Positions 17,167 to 24,741 of a stretch of 35,007 nucleotides of DNA are shown one piece after another (position 1 is the stretch's first letter; every line of letters starts with the position of its first letter). Source of the stretch: Bacillota bacterium (GTDB taxonomy: Bacteria > Bacillota > Sulfobacillia > Sulfobacillales > Sulfobacillaceae); the NCBI GenBank assembly GCA_021821465.1, contig JAKACM010000044.1:1-35007 (forward strand). Direction: 5' to 3'. The notes beneath the pieces were generated by a model, which had not been told where the DNA came from, did not search any database, and saw only the letters and a list, made by a program, of their open reading frames with translations. A program made the translations under genes and the position numbers.

Positions 17167-17194
17167 CGGCAATGTCCTGCTGTCAGTATTGCCG
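17167..17194 (-). promoter_or_regulatory. Hairpin immediately upstream of the permease ribosome site
   Basis: On the minus strand CGGCAAT pairs with ATTGCCG (7 bp, 14-nt loop) and ends directly against the AAAGGAGG. This could hide or expose the ribosome site, or mark the end of a leader. No known riboswitch class was recognised in 17167-17450. A GACGG-A-CCGTC palindrome lies further upstream, near 17240. Confidence 0.35.
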
Positions 17195-17667
17195 TAAACC
17201 ACAAGAGTGTAGTCTTTGGAAAACAGCAGAATTTTTCCGACGGTCCGTCTGTCGTGCTACTCTCAGCGAGATATATATGATCATTTTTGCCACAACAAAA
17301 AATCGCCCATAATTCTATAAGAAAGCCGATATCAACTTTCTTAAGCAATCCGAGCGATGACATAACATTATGATAGGAGAATGTCGAATCGAAACCAAAC
17401 AACAAAAAATGTTCTAAGCCTCGTTTACTTCCACTATCGTGGCCCATAATTCATATATCTTCCCAACGCTTTCAAATGCTATCAAAGATTCCCCCACCTT
17501 AAACCTCTGCGAACATCGAATCCGACATGACAAACCCCAGGGCAAACCGGATAATTAACCGTAAGGGGCCATAAATTCATCACTCAAGATATCATACGAA
17601 TACGCTTAACTTTAAGGTTGGTGAATGTTGCCCCCCGGAATAAAAACAGAAGGAGGTCACTGAGGAC

Positions 17668-18210
17668 ATGGCGACAGATAGTATGCAGCATAAAAAGTTT
17701 TTGCTCACCGCCCCCGATCCCCTCATGGTGGCAGCATGGAGAGATAACTTTTCTCATGATCCCCGCTTTGAAATCCGTCAAGGCCCGGCATTGTGTACAG
17801 ACGCCGATGCCTGGTCCACGGCTTCGGACAGCCATCTCGGCATGGGCGGGGGTCTCGACCGCGCCATTATTGAGAGTCTGCCCGGAGTCTATGACAAAGC
17901 TCAACAGATATTGACCGAACTGTATCAAGGTTTCATGCCGGTCGGACAAGCCTTTGTCATTCCCAGCGGACAAGATGTGCCCAAATGGGTTGTGTTGGTG
18001 CCGACCATGCCATATCCCACACCGCTGTCCTCGTCTGAACCTATTACTCTGGCCATGATATCCCTCTTGAGAGTCGTCTACCGTCACCCTGCTATTACCC
18101 GTGTCTGTGTCCCCGCTTACGGCACGGGAGTGGGATGTATTACTCCGGCCAGGGCTGCTGCCGCGATGTACCACGCTGTGGTAAGCTATGATCAGGAGTT
18201 GTTCTCTTAA
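17668..18210 (+). CDS. Macro-domain protein
   Basis: A 180-aa single macro domain, a module that binds or hydrolyses ADP-ribose derivatives. The phosphate-binding loop is LGMGGGLDRAI (about 57-67). The central strand and loop are FMPVGQAFVIPSGQ and WVVLVPTMPYPTP, and the second glycine loop is PAYGTGVGCITPARAAAAMY. The usual NAAN start of the pocket is replaced by STASDS, as in divergent members. AAGGAGG lies 11 nt before ATG 17668. About 70 bp downstream begins a membrane-anchored protein on the same strand. A Fic relic, another family linked to nucleotide-based modification, lies 4 kb away, but nothing ties the two together. Confidence 0.75.
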   Translation: MATDSMQHKKFLLTAPDPLMVAAWRDNFSHDPRFEIRQGPALCTDADAWSTASDSHLGMGGGLDRAIIESLPGVYDKAQQILTELYQGFMPVGQAFVIPSGQDVPKWVVLVPTMPYPTPLSSSEPITLAMISLLRVVYRHPAITRVCVPAYGTGVGCITPARAAAAMYHAVVSYDQELFS

Positions 18211-18282
18211 CGAAAAATAAAGCCTGATAAGAGTTGCATGATTCTCATCGGCAGCTGGAGATTCTAAACGGGGAGGATTTTG

Positions 18283-19284
18283 GTGAAGAGGTGGTGGTGG
18301 ATAGGGCTGGGAGTTGTCTTGGTAGCAGTCTTAGCCATTTGGGCTCAAGTTCACCGACAATCTCTTGTGCCTCCGGTAAAGTGGGAGACAAAGAACCCTA
18401 TCGTCAATCCTTCTAAAACTCGGCAGATTGCATTATCTCAAGGGGTACAAGACAGAACAAAGATGTTGACTTTGCCATCCGGTCATCTGCTTCATACGGA
18501 CTGGTATTTACCCATTACCTCTCATTCCGAAGTCACTTATGTGATCCATGACGGCCAAGCCCGATGGATTTTTGACGGACATATCATAGCCTTGCCTAAT
18601 GCTCCCACCGATCCCGTAGGACATCTACTCGCTGCTCCAAACGGCAAAGAGTTGGCTTGGAACGAGGCACAAGGAGTGTTTCTGGTTCATTCCGACAAGA
18701 GTACCCAGCTCATTCCCCATGCCATCAATGTCTATTTTACGCCCCATAACGTCCTTGATTACATAAAGCCAGACGGGACGCTTCTGAAGATTTACTCGCC
18801 GTTTCCGACACGTGTTCTGTCCGGCTCCACCCATTTCGGCTATCAGCCTTTTGTTCAGGATGGCCACTCTCTGGTCTATGACCACAAAGGCCAAATTAAC
18901 CTGCTTTCTCTTGCTACCGGAAGTCAAAAGCCGATTTTGCGAGTGCGTGCGACCCGGTGGCCGGAACTCGCTGATTCGATTTCCTATGGATCTCACATTG
19001 CGATATTGTTGCGCCGGCCGAGCCCCTTGCCCGCCTATCTCTTAGCGATCAAAACCGACCATGGCCTCTTATGGTATCGCTGGAAAACAGGACTCAAACC
19101 ACAAATCGGTCTCTCTCAAGGGCACCTGGTCATCAATAATTTGGATCCTTCCGGACAACTGGTCATACTGGGCAAAAAAAACCTGCACCCTCTTCCCCAA
19201 AGTACCGGGCTATTCAGTCAAAGTCCCCAAGGCGTCATTTTCCAGACCAACCAGGGGTTTACCCTCCTATCCCAAATTCAATAG
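18283..19284 (+). CDS. Membrane-anchored protein of unknown function
   Basis: A 333-aa protein that starts KRWWWIGLGVVLVAVLAIWA, an uncleaved N-terminal membrane anchor. The rest is extracellular with repeated short beta-strand units (VTYVIHDGQARWIFDGHIIA, GKELAWNEAQGVFLV, then FVQDGHSLVYDHKGQINLLS), suggesting a beta-propeller-like domain of WD/TolB type. No family is named with confidence. Start GTG 18283 was chosen because GGAGG lies 6 nt upstream; TTG 18280 would be too close. It follows the macro-domain gene by about 70 bp and may share its transcript. Confidence 0.7.
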   Translation: MKRWWWIGLGVVLVAVLAIWAQVHRQSLVPPVKWETKNPIVNPSKTRQIALSQGVQDRTKMLTLPSGHLLHTDWYLPITSHSEVTYVIHDGQARWIFDGHIIALPNAPTDPVGHLLAAPNGKELAWNEAQGVFLVHSDKSTQLIPHAINVYFTPHNVLDYIKPDGTLLKIYSPFPTRVLSGSTHFGYQPFVQDGHSLVYDHKGQINLLSLATGSQKPILRVRATRWPELADSISYGSHIAILLRRPSPLPAYLLAIKTDHGLLWYRWKTGLKPQIGLSQGHLVINNLDPSGQLVILGKKNLHPLPQSTGLFSQSPQGVIFQTNQGFTLLSQIQ

Positions 19285-19433
19285 CCAGGATCCGTTAGGC
19301 CGTCCATGATACATATTCCATTTTCCCCTAAAGAAGAGGAGTATTTGCCATTGAAATTAAGAAGCAAAGCAATTTTTAGCTAACGAAGTACCATGCGAAG
19401 GGCTTCACGCTTCTTCTCGCTAACTCAAAAGCT

Positions 19434-19460
19434 AAGGAGGTTTCTTATGCCTCCCCTTTA
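19434..19460. terminator. Weak hairpin at the 3' end of the flavoprotein gene
   Basis: GGAGG and CCTCC pair around 9 nt, followed by CCTTTAA. The hairpin overlaps the minus-strand stop codon at 19445 and could end transcription for the two converging genes. Only 5 bp pair and the T-tract is poor, so it is a weak call. Confidence 0.25.
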
Positions 19461-20314
19461 AGGTTCATCACCAATTCCTTGGCAGCGGCCATGCCGGATG
19501 CATAGGCACTCACGATGGAACGAAACGCCACAGGGTTGACAGCATCTCCGAGGCAGCGGATGCGGTTATCCGCCCATAAGGGCACCACATCCGATTGCGG
19601 CAATGGACACAGACCTGGCTGAATATCGGGTTCCATGCCAATTCGAATCATCACGGCAGACACCCGCATGACGCTCATGTGTCCCTCCTCTTCGATATAT
19701 GCCGTCAATCCCTCGGATGCAGGTTCTATGGATCGCAACTGAGTATTGACCAGAATCGGGATTCCTAATTTTACGACCTTTTTTTGGAAATCCGGTCGGG
19801 CTCTAAATCTTTCACGGCGATGGATTAATATTACCGCATGCTCGGTCTCAGCCAAACGCACAACCGCCTCAAATGCCCGGTCCCCACCTCCGACCACTAA
19901 GACGGGATAGGGATAAGATGTCATAAGCATCTCGGATGTCGAATGGCTGGCAATCCATTCTTGTCCCGGAATATCCAACTGGCGGATTTTAAGTCCCGGA
20001 GCATAGGCTAGAAAAGGATAATGTCTTTCACGCCCGTCTCGGAGAATGAGAAGGCGATCACGATATTCCACAGCTTCCTGGCCTTCAAATACCGGAATGC
20101 GCCATGCGTGAAGATGTTGTTTGAAACGATCAATCAACGCAAGAGCCTCAATCCAGGGTTCCCCCGGCAAATCAGGAATAGGCAGGGTAATATCGTGCAA
20201 TTGTCCGCCAAGGCTGCGGCGCTCATACAACACAGGATCCATTCCCAGTCGCTTCAGCCATATGGCACAGGACACGCCTGCAGGCCCTCCGCCAATTACC
20301 GCCACCTGGGTCAT
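19445..20314 (-). CDS. Thioredoxin-reductase-like FAD/NAD(P) oxidoreductase without redox cysteines
   Basis: A 289-aa flavoprotein of the low-molecular-weight thioredoxin reductase fold. The FAD-binding loop is VAVIGGGPAGVSCAIWLKRL at the N-terminus, the NAD(P) loop is VLVVGGGDRAFEAVVRLAE (about 140-160), RRERFRARP is the NADPH-phosphate region, and IRCLGDAVNPVAFRSIVSA is the C-terminal FAD motif. The CxxC disulfide expected just before the NADPH loop is absent (SEMLMTSYPYPV), so it cannot be a classical thioredoxin reductase. Ferredoxin/flavodoxin-NADP reductase or bacillithiol-disulfide-reductase-like roles are possible. ATG 20314 follows TGGAG; GTG 20326 is an alternative. No partner gene is adjacent. 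Confidence 0.8.
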   Translation of the reverse strand: MTQVAVIGGGPAGVSCAIWLKRLGMDPVLYERRSLGGQLHDITLPIPDLPGEPWIEALALIDRFKQHLHAWRIPVFEGQEAVEYRDRLLILRDGRERHYPFLAYAPGLKIRQLDIPGQEWIASHSTSEMLMTSYPYPVLVVGGGDRAFEAVVRLAETEHAVILIHRRERFRARPDFQKKVVKLGIPILVNTQLRSIEPASEGLTAYIEEEGHMSVMRVSAVMIRIGMEPDIQPGLCPLPQSDVVPLWADNRIRCLGDAVNPVAFRSIVSAYASGMAAAKELVMNLKGEA

Positions 20315-20432
20315 ATTTTTACACACTCCAGACTCTTATGATGTGACTTAGGTGTTCTCTTTATCTCATCGGCGGCAAAGGCTCCGTCCTTCCGGGCAAA
20401 GAGCAAGCCGTCTTGGGGCCTTTTAGGTAGTA

Positions 20433-20660
20433 GTGCGCTGCTCAAGTGAGCTGCCCGCCTGGCACAGCCGAGAGACTTTATGCGAATTCCATCCGCACAA
20501 CTTCAGCGTGATTTTAACGACCGCCCACAAAGCATGGTCCCATGGTGTGCACCGACCAAACCGGAGCCTTTCGCCCAAAGGTGCCTGGCGACTAAGGCTA
20601 GTCAACCAACGAGAACCTGAGTATTCCTCAGGCTCCACCCTTTAGAGTGGAGGGTTGGCG
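20433..20660 (+). mobile_element. IS200/IS605-type 3' remnant (TnpB tail and right-end hairpin)
   Basis: CTCCAC / GTGGAG with loop CCTTTAGA (20633-20652) has the shape of IS200/IS605 right ends and closely resembles the hairpin at 12741-12760. The frame before it (20433-20645; ..AHKAWSHGVHRPNRS.., ending QREPEYSSGSTL) has the character of the low-complexity tail seen after the zinc finger in TnpB proteins. No RuvC or zinc-finger part is left. The rest of 20327-20845 shows no gene. Confidence 0.4.
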
Positions 20661-20845
20661 TAGTGTATTGAAGAGCTTGCCCCAAAGATACCAGAAAATC
20701 GGATTCTCTAGAGTTACCATACCACATGGCGAAGAACTCATGAAATATCCCGCGTTCAGTCAAAGAACCGAAGGCGGGAGTCCTATTTCCGAGAAGTCGG
20801 GTCATATAGTGCACCAGAAAATGTCAAGGTTATCGGTGGTTTTGC

Positions 20846-21724
20846 TCAAACAGCGGGTCGGAATTCGTCATCATTCCACGGTTCGATGCGTTGTTTTAAG
20901 GCCAGCAAGAATGAATATAGGCGCAACGCCGAGAAAAATGAACCAAAGCTTCCTAAGATAAACAGTTCCGGCTGCCAGTTGAATAATGGCGGTGGGGTAA
21001 ATCCACCGTTCCACACTACCAAGAGAGTATAAACCACCGTCGAGGTCATGGCAGCCCAAATTTGCCAGGTAATGTCACGAAATGTCATCCGAATATGGCG
21101 TCTGAACAAATGATAAGGACTCCATGCGGCGAAGACAAACGATGTCAGTCCCAATAGATCCGACACGGCTACCGGGTGAAACATCGTGTTCGGGATAATC
21201 TCCCAAGGCAAAGCGCATAATAGCGCCGAGAGCAAACCGCTCATAGCCGCCACCGCGATCGTTCGAGCCCTTTGCCCCCAACTGACCCAACTGAGTGAAA
21301 GCCGCCAATTCCGTAATGCGATTTTAAGATTCGTCCACAATTCCTTATAATGATAGCTGTTAAGTCCGGTCATGGCGAATCCCCATAAGGTCAAAACGCG
21401 TCCAACGGCCATATCGGCGAGAGACGCGGTACGAAAGGATATCCCTAACAATCCTAATCCCGCCAGTAACTGGGAAAACGACACCAACCATAACCAACCT
21501 CTTTGTTGACGCAAGGGTGCAGACAGTTTCCCCGCAAGGACATGGGGATCACCCAGAACTTCGGTAGCTCGAGACATCGCTATATCCCGGTTCACCCCAT
21601 TTTGAGTTAATTCACTCCATATGGACAGGAGTTGATACCGGACTTTAGCTTGGGCACGGCGTCTTTGATACTTGTTGGCAATGCCCAGCGTTGCAGCTTC
21701 AAGGTAGTCTTGCCAGTCCCCCAT
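20846..21724 (-). CDS. HAAS-type (permease-prefix) multi-pass membrane protein
   Basis: A 292-aa protein whose first 75 residues form a helical, cytoplasmic HAAS/DUF1700-like domain (WQDYLEAATLGIANKYQRRR, then ELTQNGVNRDIAMSRATEVL and GDPHVLAGKL). About seven hydrophobic segments follow. Proteins with this N-terminal domain are usually paired with PadR-type regulators; none is visible next to it. The start is ATG 21724 with GGGGGGTGAT 5 nt upstream; ATG 21742 lacks a ribosome site. The transport or signalling function is unknown. Confidence 0.65.
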   Translation of the reverse strand: MGDWQDYLEAATLGIANKYQRRRAQAKVRYQLLSIWSELTQNGVNRDIAMSRATEVLGDPHVLAGKLSAPLRQQRGWLWLVSFSQLLAGLGLLGISFRTASLADMAVGRVLTLWGFAMTGLNSYHYKELWTNLKIALRNWRLSLSWVSWGQRARTIAVAAMSGLLSALLCALPWEIIPNTMFHPVAVSDLLGLTSFVFAAWSPYHLFRRHIRMTFRDITWQIWAAMTSTVVYTLLVVWNGGFTPPPLFNWQPELFILGSFGSFFSALRLYSFLLALKQRIEPWNDDEFRPAV

Positions 21725-22242
21725 GTCATCACCCCCCGCCATCTTGGACTGTTCATCCCTGACACCTGATCTTGATCCATAACTTATGGATTATAGCACC
21801 CAATCCACAACACTCGCAAGCCGAGAATAATTCGTGTCGGGTGGGTATGCCTTGGTTTTGTGAGGATATCAATCCCATGAAATTTAACGCACAAAGTTTG
21901 TGGGAGAAAATGCCCAGCAGCTTGACCAGAGAATGTCAAACCGCTCCTCAAATAGGGACCAACCCATTGAAAGGAACTGTAATCATTATGATACGCACAT
22001 CGAAGAAATTGAGCAAGGATAGTCGCCAAATTTGGGCTCGAGTCTCTTTGCCATAGCCAGACGAAATCGTTGAGTAGTGGAACACGAGACTGGAAAAGAT
22101 TTGGAAGGAGGTGCACCGGTTGGAATCCACCGACGGCTTGGTTCGGGCATTGTTGCATCTGTGGCCAAACTCCCCTCACCCACGGGGCTGAGGTCAAGTG
22201 CAGCTCCGAATTCCGCCAGTGTTGACTGGGAAGATCCCCTGA
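21725..22242. other. Intergenic region upstream of the Fic relic
   Basis: No secure gene. A plus-strand frame at 22077-22319 has a ribosome-like AAGGAGG in it (22104) but no protein family is apparent. It may include decayed N-terminal coding sequence of the Fic gene in other frames. Confidence 0.3.
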
Positions 22243-22728
22243 ACCGTATCAGTCGGCAGAAATTTACATCATCTCGTATTGCGGCGCTTCCAACCCGATC
22301 AAGCCGGACAGTATCGTAGTGTGTCCGTGGCGATCTCCGGCAGTACCCTTGTTCCGCCGGATCCTGTCACCGTACCCAGTGCTGTAGATGATTTGATGGC
22401 GGGTTGGTCGCAAGATACCGAGCATCCCATAGTCAGTGGAGCGCGTGTGCATGCCCAACTCATGGCCATTCATCCGTTTACGGATGGAAATGGTCGTACT
22501 GGCCGGCTTTTACTACTCAACCTCTGGTTATTACGCCATCACTATGTTCCCATGATTTCGGAACCGGAAGAAGCGACGTACTATACCGCACTGCAGGCAG
22601 CCGATGCGGGAAATTTCCAACCTATAGTCCATGCGGCCATTCAGGGCATTTCCCATACGCTTGGAATTTACGAAGCGGTTTTGCGCCCTCCCCAACCACC
22701 CACCTCTCCTCGCCCCCCTCGTGTTTAA
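22243..22728 (+). pseudogene. N-terminally truncated Fic domain protein
   Basis: Fic enzymes transfer AMP or related groups to protein hydroxyls. The core motif HPFTDGNGRTGRLLLL (HPFx[D/E]GNGRxxR) is intact with its catalytic His. The helix and strand before it (GRNLHHLVLRRFQPDQAGQY, then RSVSVAISGSTLVPPDP) are the family's RxLHxLxL and beta-flap. In frame, the sequence is closed by TGA at 22240, so the N-terminal half, where the inhibitory (S/T)xxxE(G/N) helix of this class would sit, is missing. No start codon with a ribosome site is present; TTG 22279 is the first candidate. Either a relic or, less likely, a shortened and deregulated protein. Confidence 0.75.
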
Positions 22729-23091
22729 AACACAGACGGTTCTTCACATGGTCTCGCCTCTGAATGACAAAGCTGGGGATTTAACCTATACTTCTTCATG
22801 ATTCGTACATGGGCAAAGAATACGAAAGATCCAATCCTTGCCTTGGGATTACTTCCGATTGTGCGTCATCAAGAAGGTTCATACAATGTCGGTCCTTCAG
22901 TCCGTGCCTCACAAACTATTTCATCACTTGATTGCACCGAACCATGGGCACGTCATGATCCCCCTACTCAGCGAGATGGTAACAAAGATGGGGCGTTTTT
23001 GCTAAGTTGACTGATTTATCTCGAAGAGTATGATCAAAGTGTATTACCGTCTCGCTACTGACTGTGTGACCTGGCCGAAAGGATGAGCACC
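22729..23091. other. Intergenic region before the Uma2 gene
   Basis: Short frames only, such as 22798-23010 (70 aa), none with a ribosome site or recognisable content. Nothing else seen. Confidence 0.3.
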
Positions 23092-23649
23092 GTGTCTAAG
23101 CCTACGACTAATCGGACAAAAATCTATACCTATGCCGACTATTTGACCTGGGACGACTCCGAACGATGGGAATTGATTGACGGCGTGCCCTATCTCATGG
23201 CGGGTCCCACGCCCGAGCATCAAAAAATCCTGGGTGAATTATTCTTTCATCTTCGTCAACATCTCCGGGATAGATCCTGTACACCCTATATGGCCCCGTT
23301 GGATCTCACATTTGAAAAGGATGAGCTCACGATGACTGTCGTGCAACCGGACGTGTTTGTCATGTGTGGCGAGTACGGCCACGATAAAGGAATCGTGGGG
23401 GTGCCGGTTTTGGTCATCGAAATTATTTCCCCTTCCACAGCGACTAATGATACCATTCGCAAATTAAATCTCTATCAACAGGTTGGTGTTCAAGAGTATT
23501 GGATCGTCGAACCTGCCACGCAAATTGTCCATGTCTATTTAAGGAATGGATCCGATCTGCGCTGGACTCGGGAATATCATCCTGGCAATATGCTGAGTCC
23601 CTCAATGTTTCCCGAACTGATGATTCCTATAAGCACGGTATTTGAGTAA
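23092..23649 (+). CDS. Uma2-family (DUF820) putative nuclease
   Basis: A 185-aa protein with the PD-(D/E)xK-type fold of the Uma2/DUF820 family, found in many copies in cyanobacteria and some Gram-positives. Seen in order are YTYADYLTWDDSERWELIDG and PTPEHQKILGELFFHL, then the catalytic core QPDVFVMC (Asp) and VLVIEIISPSTA (Glu), with NDTIRKLNLYQQVGVQEYWIV, and a beta-rich end. Substrate and biological role are unknown. GTG 23092 has AAAGGA 8 nt upstream; ATG 23083 is in frame but touches that site. It stands alone. A nearby Fic relic suggests an accessory region. Confidence 0.85.
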   Translation: MSKPTTNRTKIYTYADYLTWDDSERWELIDGVPYLMAGPTPEHQKILGELFFHLRQHLRDRSCTPYMAPLDLTFEKDELTMTVVQPDVFVMCGEYGHDKGIVGVPVLVIEIISPSTATNDTIRKLNLYQQVGVQEYWIVEPATQIVHVYLRNGSDLRWTREYHPGNMLSPSMFPELMIPISTVFE

Positions 23650-23667
23650 TAATCCCGTGGACTCCAG

Positions 23668-23698
23668 CACTGCCCGGGGGCAGTCTTATCTTCCCTTG
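23668..23698 (+). terminator. Terminator-like hairpin after the Uma2 gene
   Basis: ACTGCC / GGCAGT with a CGGG loop lies about 20 bp after the stop and is followed by CTTATCTTCCC. The T-tract is interrupted, so strength is uncertain. Confidence 0.45.
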
Positions 23699-23844
23699 TC
23701 CTGAAAACTGCGGCCGACACGCAAAAATCCATTAGCAGAGAAATACCCTCCGCACGAATGCAACATGATTTCGCTCGGGTCTAAAGATCAAAGCAGGAAT
23801 GCATTCCTGAGACTTGGGAAGGACTTTAGACAACCTCCAGTCAA

Positions 23845-23877
23845 TCTTTGACCGATCTTTAATCATTCTTTAACCGA
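23845..23877 (+). promoter_or_regulatory. Three tandem 11-bp repeats, likely response-regulator operator
   Basis: TCTTTGACCGA, TCTTTAATCAT and TCTTTAACCGA follow each other without a gap. One-turn-spaced direct repeats are the usual target of OmpR/PhoB-type dimers. They end 7 bp before the -35 hexamer of the promoter that serves the regulator gene, so positive autoregulation is likely (inferred). Confidence 0.55.
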
Positions 23878-23884
23878 AATGTCC

Positions 23885-23912
23885 TCGACTTGTAATAATT
23901 CCCTTCTATAAT
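23885..23912 (+). promoter_or_regulatory. Sigma-A-type promoter of the two-component operon
   Basis: TCGACT and a perfect TATAAT are separated by 16 bp. The -35 element is weak (4 of 6), which fits a promoter that needs an activator bound to the repeats just upstream. Transcription would begin near 23919, about 135 bp before the regulator start. Confidence 0.6.
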
Positions 23913-24054
23913 AACCGCGGTATACAAATGACAAAACTCTCGGGGTGAGAGTCTCAACCACTCACCGCCACCCTGTTAAATGAAATGCCCAAATCGATTC
24001 CGTGCCAACATAGTATTGTTCCCATACTTGAAGATATTGAAGGGGGCTTGGGTT

Positions 24055-24741
24055 GTGCCGGTTGCCTTATTAATCGAGGACGACCCGCAGATTGGCCAAC
24101 TGCTTATTCAAGAGCTGGCTCGTGAGGATTGGCAAGTCAACTGGTGCCGGGATGCAGGCACCGGTCTGCAGATGCTTCAATCCCAGTCGGCGGCCATGGT
24201 CTTATTGGACTTAATGTTGCCTGACATCGATGGCCTCGCACTATGTTGGATGATTCGCCACCAATCGGGTGTCCCGATCCTCATATTATCCGCACGCGAC
24301 GAGTTGACAGATAGAGTGTTGGGTCTTGATGCGGGTGCCGATGATTACTTGGTCAAACCATTCTCTGTGGCGGAAGTACTCGCCCGTATGCGCGCCTTGA
24401 TTCGGCGAACTCACATAAGCTCCAATAATTCAGAGGACTGGCTCCTTGCGGGAAAAATCCAGCTTTCCGCCTCTCGACACCAGGTACTGGTTTGGGGACA
24501 GCTTGTCGAACTCACCATCCGCGAATTTTCTCTTTTGCAATATCTCATGGAAAATCTCGGAATTGTTCTGACACGTGACATGATTCTCGAACACGTATGG
24601 GGATGGGGTTTTGGCGGTTCAACCACTGTAGTCGATGTTTATGTTCGGTATTTACGTCAAAAAGTGCCGTGGCACGATACGGGCGCCGAACTCGCCACCG
24701 TGCGGGGAATTGGCTATACTTTGAAGTTGGTGAATGGTTAA
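24055..24741 (+). CDS. OmpR-family response regulator
   Basis: A 228-aa transcription factor with a receiver domain (1-115) and a winged-helix DNA-binding domain (about 125-228). The acidic pair is D9-D10 (LLIEDDPQ), the phosphoacceptor is D52 (VLLDLMLPDIDG), the switch Ser is 79 and the conserved Lys is K101 (YLVKPF). The winged helix includes LTIREFSLLQYLMENLGIVL and the recognition part VDVYVRYLRQK, ending RGIGYTL. The frame is open to 23980, but GTG 24055 with AGGGGG upstream gives the standard N-terminus. Its stop overlaps the kinase ATG (TAATG). The signal is unknown. The transporter operon downstream on the same strand is a plausible target. Confidence 0.93.
   Translation: MPVALLIEDDPQIGQLLIQELAREDWQVNWCRDAGTGLQMLQSQSAAMVLLDLMLPDIDGLALCWMIRHQSGVPILILSARDELTDRVLGLDAGADDYLVKPFSVAEVLARMRALIRRTHISSNNSEDWLLAGKIQLSASRHQVLVWGQLVELTIREFSLLQYLMENLGIVLTRDMILEHVWGWGFGGSTTVVDVYVRYLRQKVPWHDTGAELATVRGIGYTLKLVNG

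Noticed and set aside
17151..17447. 99-residue N-terminal extension of the permease
   Set aside because: Not permease-like, no ribosome site at the early ATGs, and it would read through the hairpin and ribosome site.
17167..17450. T-box or amino-acid riboswitch upstream of the permease
   Set aside because: No GGTGG-type T-box sequence and no glycine or lysine riboswitch core was recognised.
19434..19459. AAGGAGG followed by ATGCCTCCCCTTTAA, a four-codon plus-strand ORF
   Set aside because: Too short to support as a gene; the same bases form a hairpin at the end of the minus-strand flavoprotein gene.
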